Source: CADEED01 sp041395625 (lineage in GTDB: Bacteria; Pseudomonadota; Gammaproteobacteria; Steroidobacterales; Steroidobacteraceae). From it: a DNA stretch of 64,000 nucleotides. The notes below the pieces were generated by a model. It did no database searches. It was not told the DNA's origin and saw only the letters and a program-made list of their open reading frames with translations. This document shows positions 28,093-37,370 of the stretch, piece by piece. The first letter of the stretch is position 1. Each line of letters begins with the position of its first letter. Where the stretch lies: NCBI GenBank assembly GCA_041395625.1, contig JAWLAE010000002.1, positions 1,178,001-1,242,000 on the forward strand, read 5' to 3'. Made by a program: the position numbers and the translations under genes.

Positions 28093-28491
28093 GTGGTGCC
28101 GGTCATGCGGCTCTGCACGAGGTACAGGGCGTTGAAAAATCAGGATCTATGGCGCCGACTCGGCTTTGCCTGGTCCGGCTTGCGATTTGCGATAGCAAAC
28201 GAACGCAGCTTTCGTACTCAATTGTTGCTCGGCGCGTGTGCCATCGCAGTCTTGACGTGGCTGCGTGTCCCGCCGACATGGTGGGCGCTGTTTGCACTCA
28301 GCGCATCGCTCGTATTGTCGCTCGAGCTCGTCAACACCGCGCTAGAGCAGATCGTCGATCGATTGCACCCCGAACAACATGCCAGCATTCGATTTGCCAA
28401 AGACTGCGCCGCCGCAGCGGTCTTGTGTGCCAGCTGCGCCGCACTCCTGACTGGCCTGCTGGCGATTTACGTCACAGTACGGGGGCGTTAG
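28093..28491 (+). CDS. dgkA: Diacylglycerol kinase
   Basis: This encodes 132 residues (127 if the ATG at 28105 is used). Three membrane helices and the active-site motif ELVNTALEQIVDR identify DgkA. The enzyme phosphorylates diacylglycerol, a by-product of lipid-transfer reactions at the outer leaflet, and so recycles it. It sits just before a PAP2 phosphatase gene on the other strand and close to the lipid A-related genes further right, which fits that recycling role. Confidence 0.92.
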   Translation: MVPVMRLCTRYRALKNQDLWRRLGFAWSGLRFAIANERSFRTQLLLGACAIAVLTWLRVPPTWWALFALSASLVLSLELVNTALEQIVDRLHPEQHASIRFAKDCAAAAVLCASCAALLTGLLAIYVTVRGR

Positions 28492-28506
28492 TCAATCGCA
28501 CTTTCC

Positions 28507-29274
28507 CTAACGACTGTCCAGGCTAAACGTCAGCAATGCCCCATGATCGACGGGCACGATCATCATTGACACCGGGCTATGCGATTCGGCACCGCGCCCT
28601 GAGACAAAGCGCCCCGTTGCAAGTCCCAGAGTGGCTCCGGCAACCGTATCGGACAACCAATGCACATTACTGTCGAGCCGCGCGTACGCGGTGGCGCCGG
28701 CCAATCCATACGCCAGCATTCGCCAACCCCACTGCTCGCGCGGCATCCTGTCGGCAAACACCCGTGCCGCGGCAAACGCGGCGGACACGTGCAAGGAGGG
28801 CATGCTGTCGCCGCCGTTGCGCCAATCGGCCCGATCGGCAGTCTCGTTAGGACGCGTGCGTGCGACGACAGTCTTTATTGCCAGCGAACTCAGGGCGCTG
28901 AGCGCAACGGCCTCCACCATGTCCGTACCCGTGTGTGTCAAGCCATTGTCGTGACGCAGTCGACCCACGAAATACGTGCCCACCGTCAGCGCGGCCAACG
29001 GCGCCGCGTCGCGCCATTGCATCGGATCCTGTCCGGGAGCCACAGTACCGTCGACAAAGTGATCCCGCACTCGCAAGTCGAGCGAATAGGCAGTCGCGAT
29101 CCCGGCTGCCGCACCGCCGACCCACTGCCAGTCGCGTGAATCCCAATGCAGCGGCGACAAGGCATAGTCTTTGACGCCTGTGGCGTATTCGCGCGGGGAT
29201 TTCGCTGCTGCGACGTTGGCACATGCCACGAGAAGCAGGAAGGTCGTCCAGATAGCGGCAAGGCGTTTCGTCAC
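28507..29274 (-). CDS. Exported PAP2-family phosphatase
   Basis: This encodes 255 residues from a GTG at 29274, which has a GGAG site and begins a signal peptide (KRLAAIWTTFLLLVACANVAAA). All three PAP2 motifs are present: KTVVARTRP, PSLHVS and the motif-3 histidine in SNVHWLSD. It should remove phosphate from lipids such as phosphatidic acid, undecaprenyl diphosphate or lipid A. Its stop lies 15 nt from that of dgkA, on the opposite strand. Confidence 0.87.
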   Translation of the reverse strand: MTKRLAAIWTTFLLLVACANVAAAKSPREYATGVKDYALSPLHWDSRDWQWVGGAAAGIATAYSLDLRVRDHFVDGTVAPGQDPMQWRDAAPLAALTVGTYFVGRLRHDNGLTHTGTDMVEAVALSALSSLAIKTVVARTRPNETADRADWRNGGDSMPSLHVSAAFAAARVFADRMPREQWGWRMLAYGLAGATAYARLDSNVHWLSDTVAGATLGLATGRFVSGRGAESHSPVSMMIVPVDHGALLTFSLDSR

Positions 29275-29376
29275 TTGTACTCCGAAGGTGGCTGTTTGAT
29301 TGCGGGACCGATTTGCTGTCCAAGTGCTTGAGACGTCAGGATCATCGACTATCAGTCGGTGGGGACCCATGCCGGC

Positions 29377-29392
29377 CTAAGTTTCCTCTAAG
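29377..29392 (+). promoter_or_regulatory. CTAAG-N6-CTAAG direct repeat, PmrA/QseB-box-like
   Basis: CTAAG occurs at 29377-29381 and again at 29388-29392, so the repeats are 11 bp apart, one helical turn. PmrA/QseB-type regulators bind TTAAG/CTAAG direct repeats with that spacing. The site is 78 nt before the PepSY gene that opens the operon encoding such a regulator, so autoregulation is likely. Confidence 0.6.
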
Positions 29393-29469
29393 GCTACTGC
29401 GGCAGGCTGGCTTCATCGGGCTCGGACGGGATCTCCGTCCCAGCCGACCACCATCGCAGGAGACAGGAT

Positions 29470-29826
29470 ATGAAGACCTTGCAGAAACTGACCGCCCTGA
29501 GCGCTGTAGCCATACTCGCGACCGGCGCCTTCGTGCAGCTGGCCATCGCGAGCAGCAATGCTCCGGCGGCTCTGGCAGCCAAAGCCACCATCACGCTTGA
29601 AGCGGCTGCCAAGACCGCGCGGGCGCGCGTAGCGGGCGGCAGCATCGTCAGCGCTGAATTGGAACACGAACATGGTGCCCTGGTATGGTCATTCGATCTA
29701 GCGCAGCGCAACACCCGCAACATCACCGAAGTGCAGGTCGATGCACAGACCGGCAAAATCGTTGCGCTAGAAACCGAAACGACCGCCGACCAGGCGAAAG
29801 AAGACCATGCGGATACTGCTGATTGA
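29470..29826 (+). CDS. Exported PepSY-domain protein
   Basis: This encodes 118 residues: a signal peptide (MKTLQKLTALSAVAILATGAF) and one PepSY domain with the typical VQVDAQTGKIVALETE ending. PepSY proteins often sit beside PmrAB/QseBC-like two-component genes and are thought to inhibit or sense periplasmic proteins. An AGGAG site precedes it. Its last 20 nt overlap the response regulator gene in another frame, so translation is coupled. Confidence 0.88.
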   Translation: MKTLQKLTALSAVAILATGAFVQLAIASSNAPAALAAKATITLEAAAKTARARVAGGSIVSAELEHEHGALVWSFDLAQRNTRNITEVQVDAQTGKIVALETETTADQAKEDHADTAD

Positions 29827-30475
29827 GGACGATCGCATGATCGGCACGAGCCTCGTGGAGGGCCTCGGTGACGACGGCTACGCGGTGGACTGGGTTCGTG
29901 ACGGCAATACTGCCGTCACGGCGCTCGCAGACGCGCATGCCGACTACTCATTGGCGCTACTCGACTGGGGTCTGCCAGGGCAGGACGGCATCGCGGTGCT
30001 CAAAGCCCTGCGACAATCCGGCAATGCAATCCCCGTGCTCATGATCACGGCCCACGATGCCCTCGAAGATCGCATCACGGGTCTCGATGACGGTGCAGAC
30101 GACTACCTGGTGAAGCCGTTCGAGCTGGCGGAACTGAAAGCGCGAATTCGCAGCTTGCTGCGTCGACGGTCTGGTCGTGCGGATCCTCAGCTCAACCACG
30201 GGGCATTGAGACTGAATCCGGCGACCCATGTCGTGCTACTGCGCGATCAGCCGATCAAACTGACTGCACGTGAGTTCGCATTGCTGCACGCGCTTCTGGA
30301 GCATCCCGGCGCAGTCCTGTCACGGGCGCAGCTCGAAGAGCGCCTGTATGCGTGGGACTCGTTGGTCGAAAGCAATGCGGTGGAGTTCATCATACACGGC
30401 GTACGCAAGAAACTGGGCGCCGCAGCGATTGAAAACGTGCGGGGTGTGGGTTGGCGGATTGGCAATCCGCCGTGA
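29807..30475 (+). CDS. OmpR/PhoB-family response regulator (PmrA/QseB-like)
   Basis: This encodes 222 residues. The receiver domain has the acidic pocket Asp8-Asp9, phospho-acceptor Asp53 in LLDWGLPG and the conserved lysine in LVKPF. A winged-helix DNA-binding domain follows (LTAREFALLHALLEHPG... ESNAVEFIIHGVRKKLG... VRGVGWRI). It is paired with the histidine kinase that overlaps its stop codon. It probably controls its own operon through the repeat at 29377, and possibly lipid A genes elsewhere. Confidence 0.95.
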   Translation: MRILLIEDDRMIGTSLVEGLGDDGYAVDWVRDGNTAVTALADAHADYSLALLDWGLPGQDGIAVLKALRQSGNAIPVLMITAHDALEDRITGLDDGADDYLVKPFELAELKARIRSLLRRRSGRADPQLNHGALRLNPATHVVLLRDQPIKLTAREFALLHALLEHPGAVLSRAQLEERLYAWDSLVESNAVEFIIHGVRKKLGAAAIENVRGVGWRIGNPP

Positions 30476-31833
30476 GATCATTACGCACTCAACTGTTGCT
30501 GTCGTTGTGGCTGACACTCGTGTTCGTCGGCTGCAGCGGCGCGATCGGTGCCTACCTGATCGCACAGCGTGAAAGCAATGACCTGCAAGACTCGCAGATG
30601 CAGCAAATCGCCGCGTTGATTGCCACAACATCATCAAAGGCCGAACCCGCCGTGGGCACGGCGATGCAACCGCACGACCTGACGGTTGAATGGGAAGATG
30701 CTTTTCTGGTCAGTGTCCGTCGTCGCGATGGTGCACTCCTGTTTGCCTCGCGACCCGACATCGAGACACTGCAGGCGAGTTGGAACGGATTTCGTACCCA
30801 AACTATCGCGCAGCACGAATATCGACTTTACGCCCGCGAGTCAGGAGATCGCAAGGTCATCGTCGCCCAACAGCTGGAGCTGCGGCGGGAAACGGCGGGC
30901 GCCGCGGCGCTGAGCGCACTGCTACCAGTACTATTGTTAGTGCCGATTCTCGGACTCGTCATCAGCTACGTGATTCGGCGGCAGTTGCAACCATTTGATG
31001 CGCTCACCAGTACCATCGCAACGAGGCCGCCCCTGACGCTGGATCCGCTGCCTACAGTGGATCTGCCGGCTGAGCTTGTGCCCCTTGTTACGGAAATCAA
31101 TCGGCTGCTGGCGAGGCAGCATGCGGCGAACGAGCAGGAACAACGCTTCATCGCTGATGCAGCGCATGCGTTGCGCACACCGCTCACGGCCTTGCAATTG
31201 CAGGCTGACGTACTCGATGGCACCCGGGATGTGACCAAACGCGCGAGCCGTCTCGCGGAATTGCGTGCCGGCATACGTCGCGCGGTTCGATTGGCAAACC
31301 ATCTACTGCTGCTCGCGCGACACAAGAGCGACGCCGAAACCAAGCGTGACCAGGTCGAGCTGGCGTCTGCGGTGCGCGAGGTTTGCGAACTATACGCACC
31401 GAGTGCCACTGCTCGTAACATCGAACTGCGCGTTGCGACGAACTCCAGCGTAAGCGTAATCGCCGACGTACGCGACGTTGCCCAGCTGGCGGGCAACCTG
31501 ATCGACAACGCGCTGCGCTACTCCGCCGTCGGCGCGTTGGTAACCGTTGCCGTGCGTCGCGAGGCAGGCGGCGCGCAAATCGAAGTCACCGACCAAGGCC
31601 CCGGCTTGCCGGATTCCGAATTCGAGCGTGTATTCGAACGGTTCTACCGTGCGCCCGGCGATACAACGGAAGGCAGCGGTCTCGGGCTTGCGGTAGTTAG
31701 AGAGGTGGCAGCACAGCTCGGTGGCCGTGTCCGGCTGACCAATCGTGGCGATCAACCTGGGCTCATCGCGACCGTCTGGCTACCAGTCATTGCCGTTCCG
31801 ATCGAGGTCGCGGATCAGGACGTCCTCGCATGA
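30472..31833 (+). CDS. Sensor histidine kinase (PmrB/QseC-like)
   Basis: This encodes 453 residues from the GTG at 30472, whose codon overlaps the regulator's stop (GTGA). Two membrane helices (about residues 7-30 and 145-168) flank a periplasmic domain of about 115 residues. The phospho-acceptor His232 lies in DAAHALRTPL. The ATPase domain has NLIDNALRYS, DQGPGLPD and GSGLGLAVVREVA. It is a complete membrane sensor kinase. The stimulus (metal, antimicrobial peptide or pH in relatives) is not evident. Confidence 0.94.
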   Translation: MRSLRTQLLLSLWLTLVFVGCSGAIGAYLIAQRESNDLQDSQMQQIAALIATTSSKAEPAVGTAMQPHDLTVEWEDAFLVSVRRRDGALLFASRPDIETLQASWNGFRTQTIAQHEYRLYARESGDRKVIVAQQLELRRETAGAAALSALLPVLLLVPILGLVISYVIRRQLQPFDALTSTIATRPPLTLDPLPTVDLPAELVPLVTEINRLLARQHAANEQEQRFIADAAHALRTPLTALQLQADVLDGTRDVTKRASRLAELRAGIRRAVRLANHLLLLARHKSDAETKRDQVELASAVREVCELYAPSATARNIELRVATNSSVSVIADVRDVAQLAGNLIDNALRYSAVGALVTVAVRREAGGAQIEVTDQGPGLPDSEFERVFERFYRAPGDTTEGSGLGLAVVREVAAQLGGRVRLTNRGDQPGLIATVWLPVIAVPIEVADQDVLA

Positions 31834-33200
31834 GTTCCCGTGCCTCGCGTATGGCTCGCAACGCGCTGGTTAGCCTTGCCGTGGCCACACTTACCGCCTG
31901 CGCCACCTATCAACCCGAACCACTCGCAGGGTCAGATACGGACGCCGTGCTCGCCGCGCCAGATATCGGCGCGCTGCAGCGCGACGCGCGTGAGATCGAT
32001 CGCCCCGACCTGCAGCCGGTCAGTCTAGATCTGGCGAAGCCGCTTGGCTCTGATGCGATCGGCGTCATCGCTGTGTTGAAGAACCCAGATCTCGCCGCCA
32101 TGCGCGCTCGCACCGGCGTAAGGGCAGCGCAGGTCTTTGCCGCCGGCTTGCTACCCGACCCGACGTTCAGCGCCGGAGTCGACCGCGTATTGTCCGGTCC
32201 CGACACGCTCGATGGTCTGGCCGGGTCGATTGGCTTGGACCTCAACGCCTTGCGAACGCGGCATGTGATTCGGGCACGCGCCACGGCCGACGCGCGCCAG
32301 GTACGTCTCGATCTCGCTTGGGCGGAATGGCAGGTGTCGGGGCAGGCGCGCCTCCAGGCGGCGCGCGTGGTTGCACTTGAGCGGCAGAAGGCGTTACTCG
32401 CGCGCAGTAGCGCCTGGAGCCAAGCATTGCTGGAGCGCACGTTGCGCGCGGCGGGCCGGGGTGACTACTCAGCCGACCAGGCTGCGGCGGCACGGATCGC
32501 AGCGTTCGACAGTGCCGACCGGGCGCGCACTGCCGCTGCAGAGTTGGCGACGGCGCGCTTCGAGCTGACCCGATTGTTGGGGCTGCCGCCCGACTATCCA
32601 CTGGCACTCGCCCCGCCGATACTCACCGCTGACGCTCCATCCGCCGAGCGACTGTTCGCGCGAGCGCGCGACTCGCGCACCGATCTTGCGGCGTTGCGCG
32701 CTGGCTATGACGCGCAGGAAGCAGCGGTGCGAAAAGCAGTACTCGATCAATTCCCCAATCTGTCGCTGCTGGTCAACGGCTCACGTGACACCGCCAACAA
32801 TGTGCTACTTGGTCCGACAATCAATCTGACGTTGCCATTGTGGAATCGCAATCGCGGCGGCATCGCGATTGAGCGCGCGACTCGCGAGGCGCTGCAGGCG
32901 GAGTACGGTGCACGAGTCTTTCAAACGCGTGCGGAAATCGCTGCCGCCGTTGCGCAGCTCGAGATCGCTCGCACCCAGCGGCGTGCCATCGAAGCCAATT
33001 TGCCTGCTGTTATTCACCGGGCCAACGTGAGCAGAGGTGCCGCGGCGCGCGGCGATCTGGCACTGGCAATGGCCGAGACTGCCGCACAAACACTTCGTGA
33101 TCAACAGTACTTGCTTGCCAAATCCGAACAAACCATCGCCGAACAAACTATCGCGCTGGAATTGCTGACTGGCACGCTGCGGGAGACCTGGAACGAATGA
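31830..33200 (+). CDS. Outer-membrane efflux lipoprotein (TolC/OprM-like)
   Basis: This encodes 456 residues. The leader ends in a lipobox (LTACAT), so the mature protein should be lipid-anchored by its first cysteine. The long alpha-helical segments rich in Ala, Arg, Leu and Glu are those of an outer-membrane efflux factor. It forms the exit duct for the RND pump encoded two genes later. Start and stop codons overlap its neighbours (ATGA). Confidence 0.88.
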   Translation: MSSRASRMARNALVSLAVATLTACATYQPEPLAGSDTDAVLAAPDIGALQRDAREIDRPDLQPVSLDLAKPLGSDAIGVIAVLKNPDLAAMRARTGVRAAQVFAAGLLPDPTFSAGVDRVLSGPDTLDGLAGSIGLDLNALRTRHVIRARATADARQVRLDLAWAEWQVSGQARLQAARVVALERQKALLARSSAWSQALLERTLRAAGRGDYSADQAAAARIAAFDSADRARTAAAELATARFELTRLLGLPPDYPLALAPPILTADAPSAERLFARARDSRTDLAALRAGYDAQEAAVRKAVLDQFPNLSLLVNGSRDTANNVLLGPTINLTLPLWNRNRGGIAIERATREALQAEYGARVFQTRAEIAAAVAQLEIARTQRRAIEANLPAVIHRANVSRGAAARGDLALAMAETAAQTLRDQQYLLAKSEQTIAEQTIALELLTGTLRETWNE

Positions 33201-34228
33201 AGTTCACCCTGTTGACACTCGCGGTCATTCTGAATGCTTCACTAGTGGCGTGTTCGAGCAACGCGGACGAAGCCGGATCCACCACTACGCCCACAGCGCT
33301 AGTTGCGCTCGCAACGGCGAAACGCGGCGATGTCGCTCAAACGGTCGATATCTACGGCACCGCACAAAGCGATGCCAGCAATCAGACCATGCTTGCGGCG
33401 CCGATTGAGGCGGTCGTTGCGAGAATGGTTGCGCCACTGGGCAGTGCAGTCCACCGGGGCGACGTCATTGTCCAGTTAGCTCCGAGTCCGGCGACCAGTC
33501 GCGACCGAGCGAGTGGCGCCGCGGCGGCGCACGCGACAAAGCTGGCGCTGGCTCGTGCGTTACGGTTGCGCGCTGACGGCCTGGCCAGCGATGCAGACGT
33601 TGAATCTGCTCGAGCAGCTGCGAAAAGTGCCGCTGCCATGCTGCAAAGCCTGTCGGGCGACGCCAGCTCGCTGACATTGCGTTCCCCGGTCGACGGTTAT
33701 GTTCAATCGTATGCGGTCACACCTGGGGATCTGATTGCAACGGGCACGTCGGTCGCGATGATTGCTCGCAAAGGGGACGTGCGGGCGCGTTTTGGGGTCG
33801 ATCCGAGCTTGGCGCGGCGCATCGCGCCAGGCGATCCCGTGACGATTGTCACGGCTCACAGCGCTGGCGACTTCACCGTGCCTGTACTTTCCCTCGATCC
33901 GGTTGTAGATCCGCAAACGCGGCTCGCCGCCGTGTTCGTCGCGATCCCGTCTGCCGCCGGCGTTCAGCCCGGCGAGACCTTGCGGGCACGCGTGCGAATC
34001 GCCACCGCCAGCTCGCAACTGACGGTGCCGTATGCCGCGCTGCTGGACGACGGTGGACAACCCTACGTTTTCTCGGTTCGAGACCATATCGCACATCGGC
34101 ATGATGTCGTGGTTGGCGCCATCTCGGAAGACCGTGCCGCCATTGTCAGCGGGCTAACCGATGGCGCGCAGGTCGTGATCGCGGGCGGAACCGCACTCGA
34201 AGACGGTGCTGCGGTACGCACGGAATGA
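33197..34228 (+). CDS. RND efflux periplasmic adaptor lipoprotein
   Basis: This encodes 343 residues. A lipobox (LVACSS) ends the leader. The adaptor core follows: a barrel-sandwich segment (VARMVAPLGSAVHRGDVIVQLAPS), a short helical hairpin, the second half of the sandwich (LRSPVDGYVQSYAVTPGDLIATG) and a beta-barrel/MP domain ending in DGAQVVIAGG. It bridges the pump and the outer-membrane factor, both encoded next to it. Confidence 0.9.
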   Translation: MKFTLLTLAVILNASLVACSSNADEAGSTTTPTALVALATAKRGDVAQTVDIYGTAQSDASNQTMLAAPIEAVVARMVAPLGSAVHRGDVIVQLAPSPATSRDRASGAAAAHATKLALARALRLRADGLASDADVESARAAAKSAAAMLQSLSGDASSLTLRSPVDGYVQSYAVTPGDLIATGTSVAMIARKGDVRARFGVDPSLARRIAPGDPVTIVTAHSAGDFTVPVLSLDPVVDPQTRLAAVFVAIPSAAGVQPGETLRARVRIATASSQLTVPYAALLDDGGQPYVFSVRDHIAHRHDVVVGAISEDRAAIVSGLTDGAQVVIAGGTALEDGAAVRTE

Positions 34229-37200
34229 GGCACGGCATCACGCGCTACGCGCGCTCAATCTGGCTGGCGGTGGTATTGCTGACGCTGGCTGGAATCCTCG
34301 CAGGCACGAGGCTTCCGGTCGGGATTTTTCCCCACATCGACTATCCGCGTGTCGTCATTGCGGTGGATGCGGGCGATCGTGACGCGGAGCAGATGGCGGT
34401 CGATATCACCCGGCCCGTCGAAATTGCGTTGCGCGCCGTACCCGGCGTAACGCGGATTCGATCGACTACCAGCCGCGGCTCAGCGGAAGTTTCGCTCGAC
34501 TTCGGCTGGCGCGCAGACATGGTCGCCAAGACGTTGGCGACGCAAGCTGCGCTGGCAACGCTCGCGCCGGACCTGCCACCGGGATCACGCTTCGTTGTCC
34601 GCCGCTCCGATCCCACCATCTTTCCGGTGCTCGGACTCTCGCTGACATCTGCCTCACTCGACCAGCACGCACTGCGGCAACTCGCGGAACTGCGCATCCG
34701 CCCGGCGCTGACCAGCGTGCCGGGGGTGGCAGGTGTCGACATCTTGGGCGGCAGTCCACGCGAGTTCGCTGTCGATGTGGATCCAGGCAAACTGCGGGCG
34801 TTAGGCCTCAGTATCACAGACGTCAGTACTGCTCTGGCCAATGCCAACGTCGTGCGCGCGGCCGGCAAACTGGAGGACCGACATCGGCTCTATCTCGTGT
34901 TGGTCGAGAGCCGCATGGGCGCGCTCGAGAATATTCGGGCCACACCCGTGCGTGCAGCAGTCGCTAACGACACGGGGCTGGTCACGCTCGGCCAGATCGC
35001 GACGGTAAGTCCCGCCGCCGAACCCTTCTACACCCGAGTCAACGCCGATGGTCAACCCGCCGTGCTGGTGAACATTCGCCAGGCGCTCGATGGTGACGCC
35101 TTGGCGATCGCGCGTGCGGTCGACGCACGGCTCGCTGCGACGGCGCTACCCGCCAGCGTAACAGTCACGCCGTACTATGACCAGTCGGAACTTGTCAGCG
35201 GCGCGGCCAGCGCAGTGCGGGATGCCATTCTGATTGGCGCAGTGCTCGCCGGTCTGGTTTTGTTCCTTTTCTTGCGGTCGTGGCGACTGATGTTGATTAC
35301 CGGCCTGATGCTGCCCGCGGTGCTGGCGGCCAGTTGCCTGCTGCTGTTCGCGCTCGGCATGACATTCAATATGATGACCCTCGGCGGGATGGCCGCAGCC
35401 GTCGGACTGGTGGTAGACGACGCCGTCGTCATGCTCGAACACATGGCGCGCCGACTACAGGAAGGTGTCAAAGCCAGCGCCCGCGATTTGCTCGTGGCGG
35501 CCGGCGAAATGACCAAGCCGCTGTTCGGATCCACGTTTGCGACCGTCATTGTATTTCTGCCGCTGGCATTCATCAGCGGTGTATCGGGCGGCTTTTTTGC
35601 CGCGCTCGCCATCACCATGGCAGCCGCCCTGATTGTCTCACTTCTGTACGCCCGCTTCGTCGTGCCGCTGCTTGCGGCACACTGGCTGCGCCAGAAGGAC
35701 GTCGACGCGATTGAACGCGGTGCAGCGATGACCAGCTGGATTTGGCGCCTCTACCAACGATCGAGCGTACATGTTCTCGCCCGACCCGCGCTTTTCGTCG
35801 CCATCGTCAGTATCGGCCTTGCGCTGCTCGGCTATGTCGCCTGGACCCGCGTGCCGTCAGGCTTCATGCCCGCGATGGACGAAGGCGGCTTCGTTCTCGA
35901 CTACAAGGCGCAACCCGGTGCCGCCATTGCAGACACGGATCGCTTGTTAGCGCAAGTGGAGCAAATCGTCACTGCCACGCCTGAGGTCACCAGTTATTCG
36001 CGCCGCACGGGTGTGCAGCTTGGCGGCGGCCTGACGGAAGCCGACGAAGGCGATTACTTCGTCCGTCTGAGCAACGGCTCGCGCCGCCCAATCGATGCCG
36101 TCATGTCGGACATCGGCGCGCAGATCGAGTCACGAGTGCCGGGCTTAAGAGTGGAATTCATCCAGCTGATGGAGGATCTCATCGGCGACCTCACGGCCGT
36201 GCCGCAACCGATTGAAGTGAAGCTGTTTGGTAACGATCGTGCCACGCTCGTAGCAGCTGCCCGGCAGGTGGGTGAGGCCATCAGCAAGCTCCAGGGTGTC
36301 GTCGAAGTGGTCAACGGCTTACGGATCGCGGGCGACTCGATCCGAGTAACGGTCAACTCCGGCGCGGCCGCGCAACAAGGCCTCGACCCGGCCACCATTG
36401 CCACTCAACTTGAAGCGCTCGTCGGCGGCAGCACTGCGACGAGTGTGCGCATCGGCGAGCAACTCGTGAACGTACGGGTGCGTGGACCCGCGGACCTGCG
36501 TCAACGCGCCAGCGCCGTCGAGAACCTGCCGCTCACAGCCCCCGACGGCCACAGCGTTCGTGTGGCGCAGGTTGCCCAGGTCGGCGTGATCGCGGGCCAG
36601 CAGCAGCTGACGCGCGAGGATCTCGCGCCTTTCATTGCCGTCACCGCGCGACTCGCGGGCCGCGACTTGGGTTCGGCGATGCGCGAAATAAAAAAGACGG
36701 TCGGCACCCTCAATCTGTCTGGCTCAATCCGTGTCGACTATGGTGGTCTGTATGCGCAGCAGCAACAGAGTTTTGCGGATCTCAGCCTGGTCTTTGCATC
36801 CGCGCTACTACTTACTGCGCTGTTGCTGACGCTGCTGTTTAACAATCTTATCTGGACTGGCGCGGCACTTGCCACCGTCATCTCGTCCTCCGCCGCGGTC
36901 ATCATTGGCCTGTGGATCACCGGTATCGAGCTGAATATTTCGGCATTGATGGGACTGACAATGGTAATCGGCATGGTCACAGAGCTGATCATTTTCCTGC
37001 TCGCCGAACTCGATCCCGCTGGCCCGCTCGACGCGACCAAGCTGCGCGAGGCCGGTGAGAAGCGGCTGCGGCCAATTGTGATGTCCGCCCTGATTGCCAT
37101 TCTCACGCTCAGCCCGCTGGCGTTCGGCGTCAGTCGCAATGCGGGCCTTCAGCAGCCCCTGGCGACGGCCATAATCTTCGGACTGATCGCCGCCGTACCT

Positions 37201-37293
37201 TTGGTACTGTTCTTTCTACCCGCCAGCATCGATGCGCTGACCAGGTACGACCGACAGCCACAGACCACGCCAATGAGCTCGGCGAGCGACTGA
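34225..37293 (+). CDS. RND-family efflux pump permease
   Basis: This encodes 1,022 residues, full length for the family. Twelve membrane helices are expected: one at the N-terminus, then two blocks split by large periplasmic loops. The proton-relay aspartates are visible in helix 4 (VGLVVDDAVVMLEH). The second half has the matching block (MGLTMVIGMVTELIIFLLAEL), in which the usual small-residue proton-site context differs. The paired aspartates suggest a drug/metabolite exporter of the HAE type rather than a CusA-type metal pump. It completes a tripartite system under PmrAB/QseBC-like control. Confidence 0.92.
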   Translation: MRHGITRYARSIWLAVVLLTLAGILAGTRLPVGIFPHIDYPRVVIAVDAGDRDAEQMAVDITRPVEIALRAVPGVTRIRSTTSRGSAEVSLDFGWRADMVAKTLATQAALATLAPDLPPGSRFVVRRSDPTIFPVLGLSLTSASLDQHALRQLAELRIRPALTSVPGVAGVDILGGSPREFAVDVDPGKLRALGLSITDVSTALANANVVRAAGKLEDRHRLYLVLVESRMGALENIRATPVRAAVANDTGLVTLGQIATVSPAAEPFYTRVNADGQPAVLVNIRQALDGDALAIARAVDARLAATALPASVTVTPYYDQSELVSGAASAVRDAILIGAVLAGLVLFLFLRSWRLMLITGLMLPAVLAASCLLLFALGMTFNMMTLGGMAAAVGLVVDDAVVMLEHMARRLQEGVKASARDLLVAAGEMTKPLFGSTFATVIVFLPLAFISGVSGGFFAALAITMAAALIVSLLYARFVVPLLAAHWLRQKDVDAIERGAAMTSWIWRLYQRSSVHVLARPALFVAIVSIGLALLGYVAWTRVPSGFMPAMDEGGFVLDYKAQPGAAIADTDRLLAQVEQIVTATPEVTSYSRRTGVQLGGGLTEADEGDYFVRLSNGSRRPIDAVMSDIGAQIESRVPGLRVEFIQLMEDLIGDLTAVPQPIEVKLFGNDRATLVAAARQVGEAISKLQGVVEVVNGLRIAGDSIRVTVNSGAAAQQGLDPATIATQLEALVGGSTATSVRIGEQLVNVRVRGPADLRQRASAVENLPLTAPDGHSVRVAQVAQVGVIAGQQQLTREDLAPFIAVTARLAGRDLGSAMREIKKTVGTLNLSGSIRVDYGGLYAQQQQSFADLSLVFASALLLTALLLTLLFNNLIWTGAALATVISSSAAVIIGLWITGIELNISALMGLTMVIGMVTELIIFLLAELDPAGPLDATKLREAGEKRLRPIVMSALIAILTLSPLAFGVSRNAGLQQPLATAIIFGLIAAVPLVLFFLPASIDALTRYDRQPQTTPMSSASD

Positions 37294-37370
37294 ATCGCCG
37301 ACCCGGCGACGTCTCACTCCTGGCGGTCACTCACCCGTGATCGCCTTGCCACACGGGAGTGAGCCGAACC

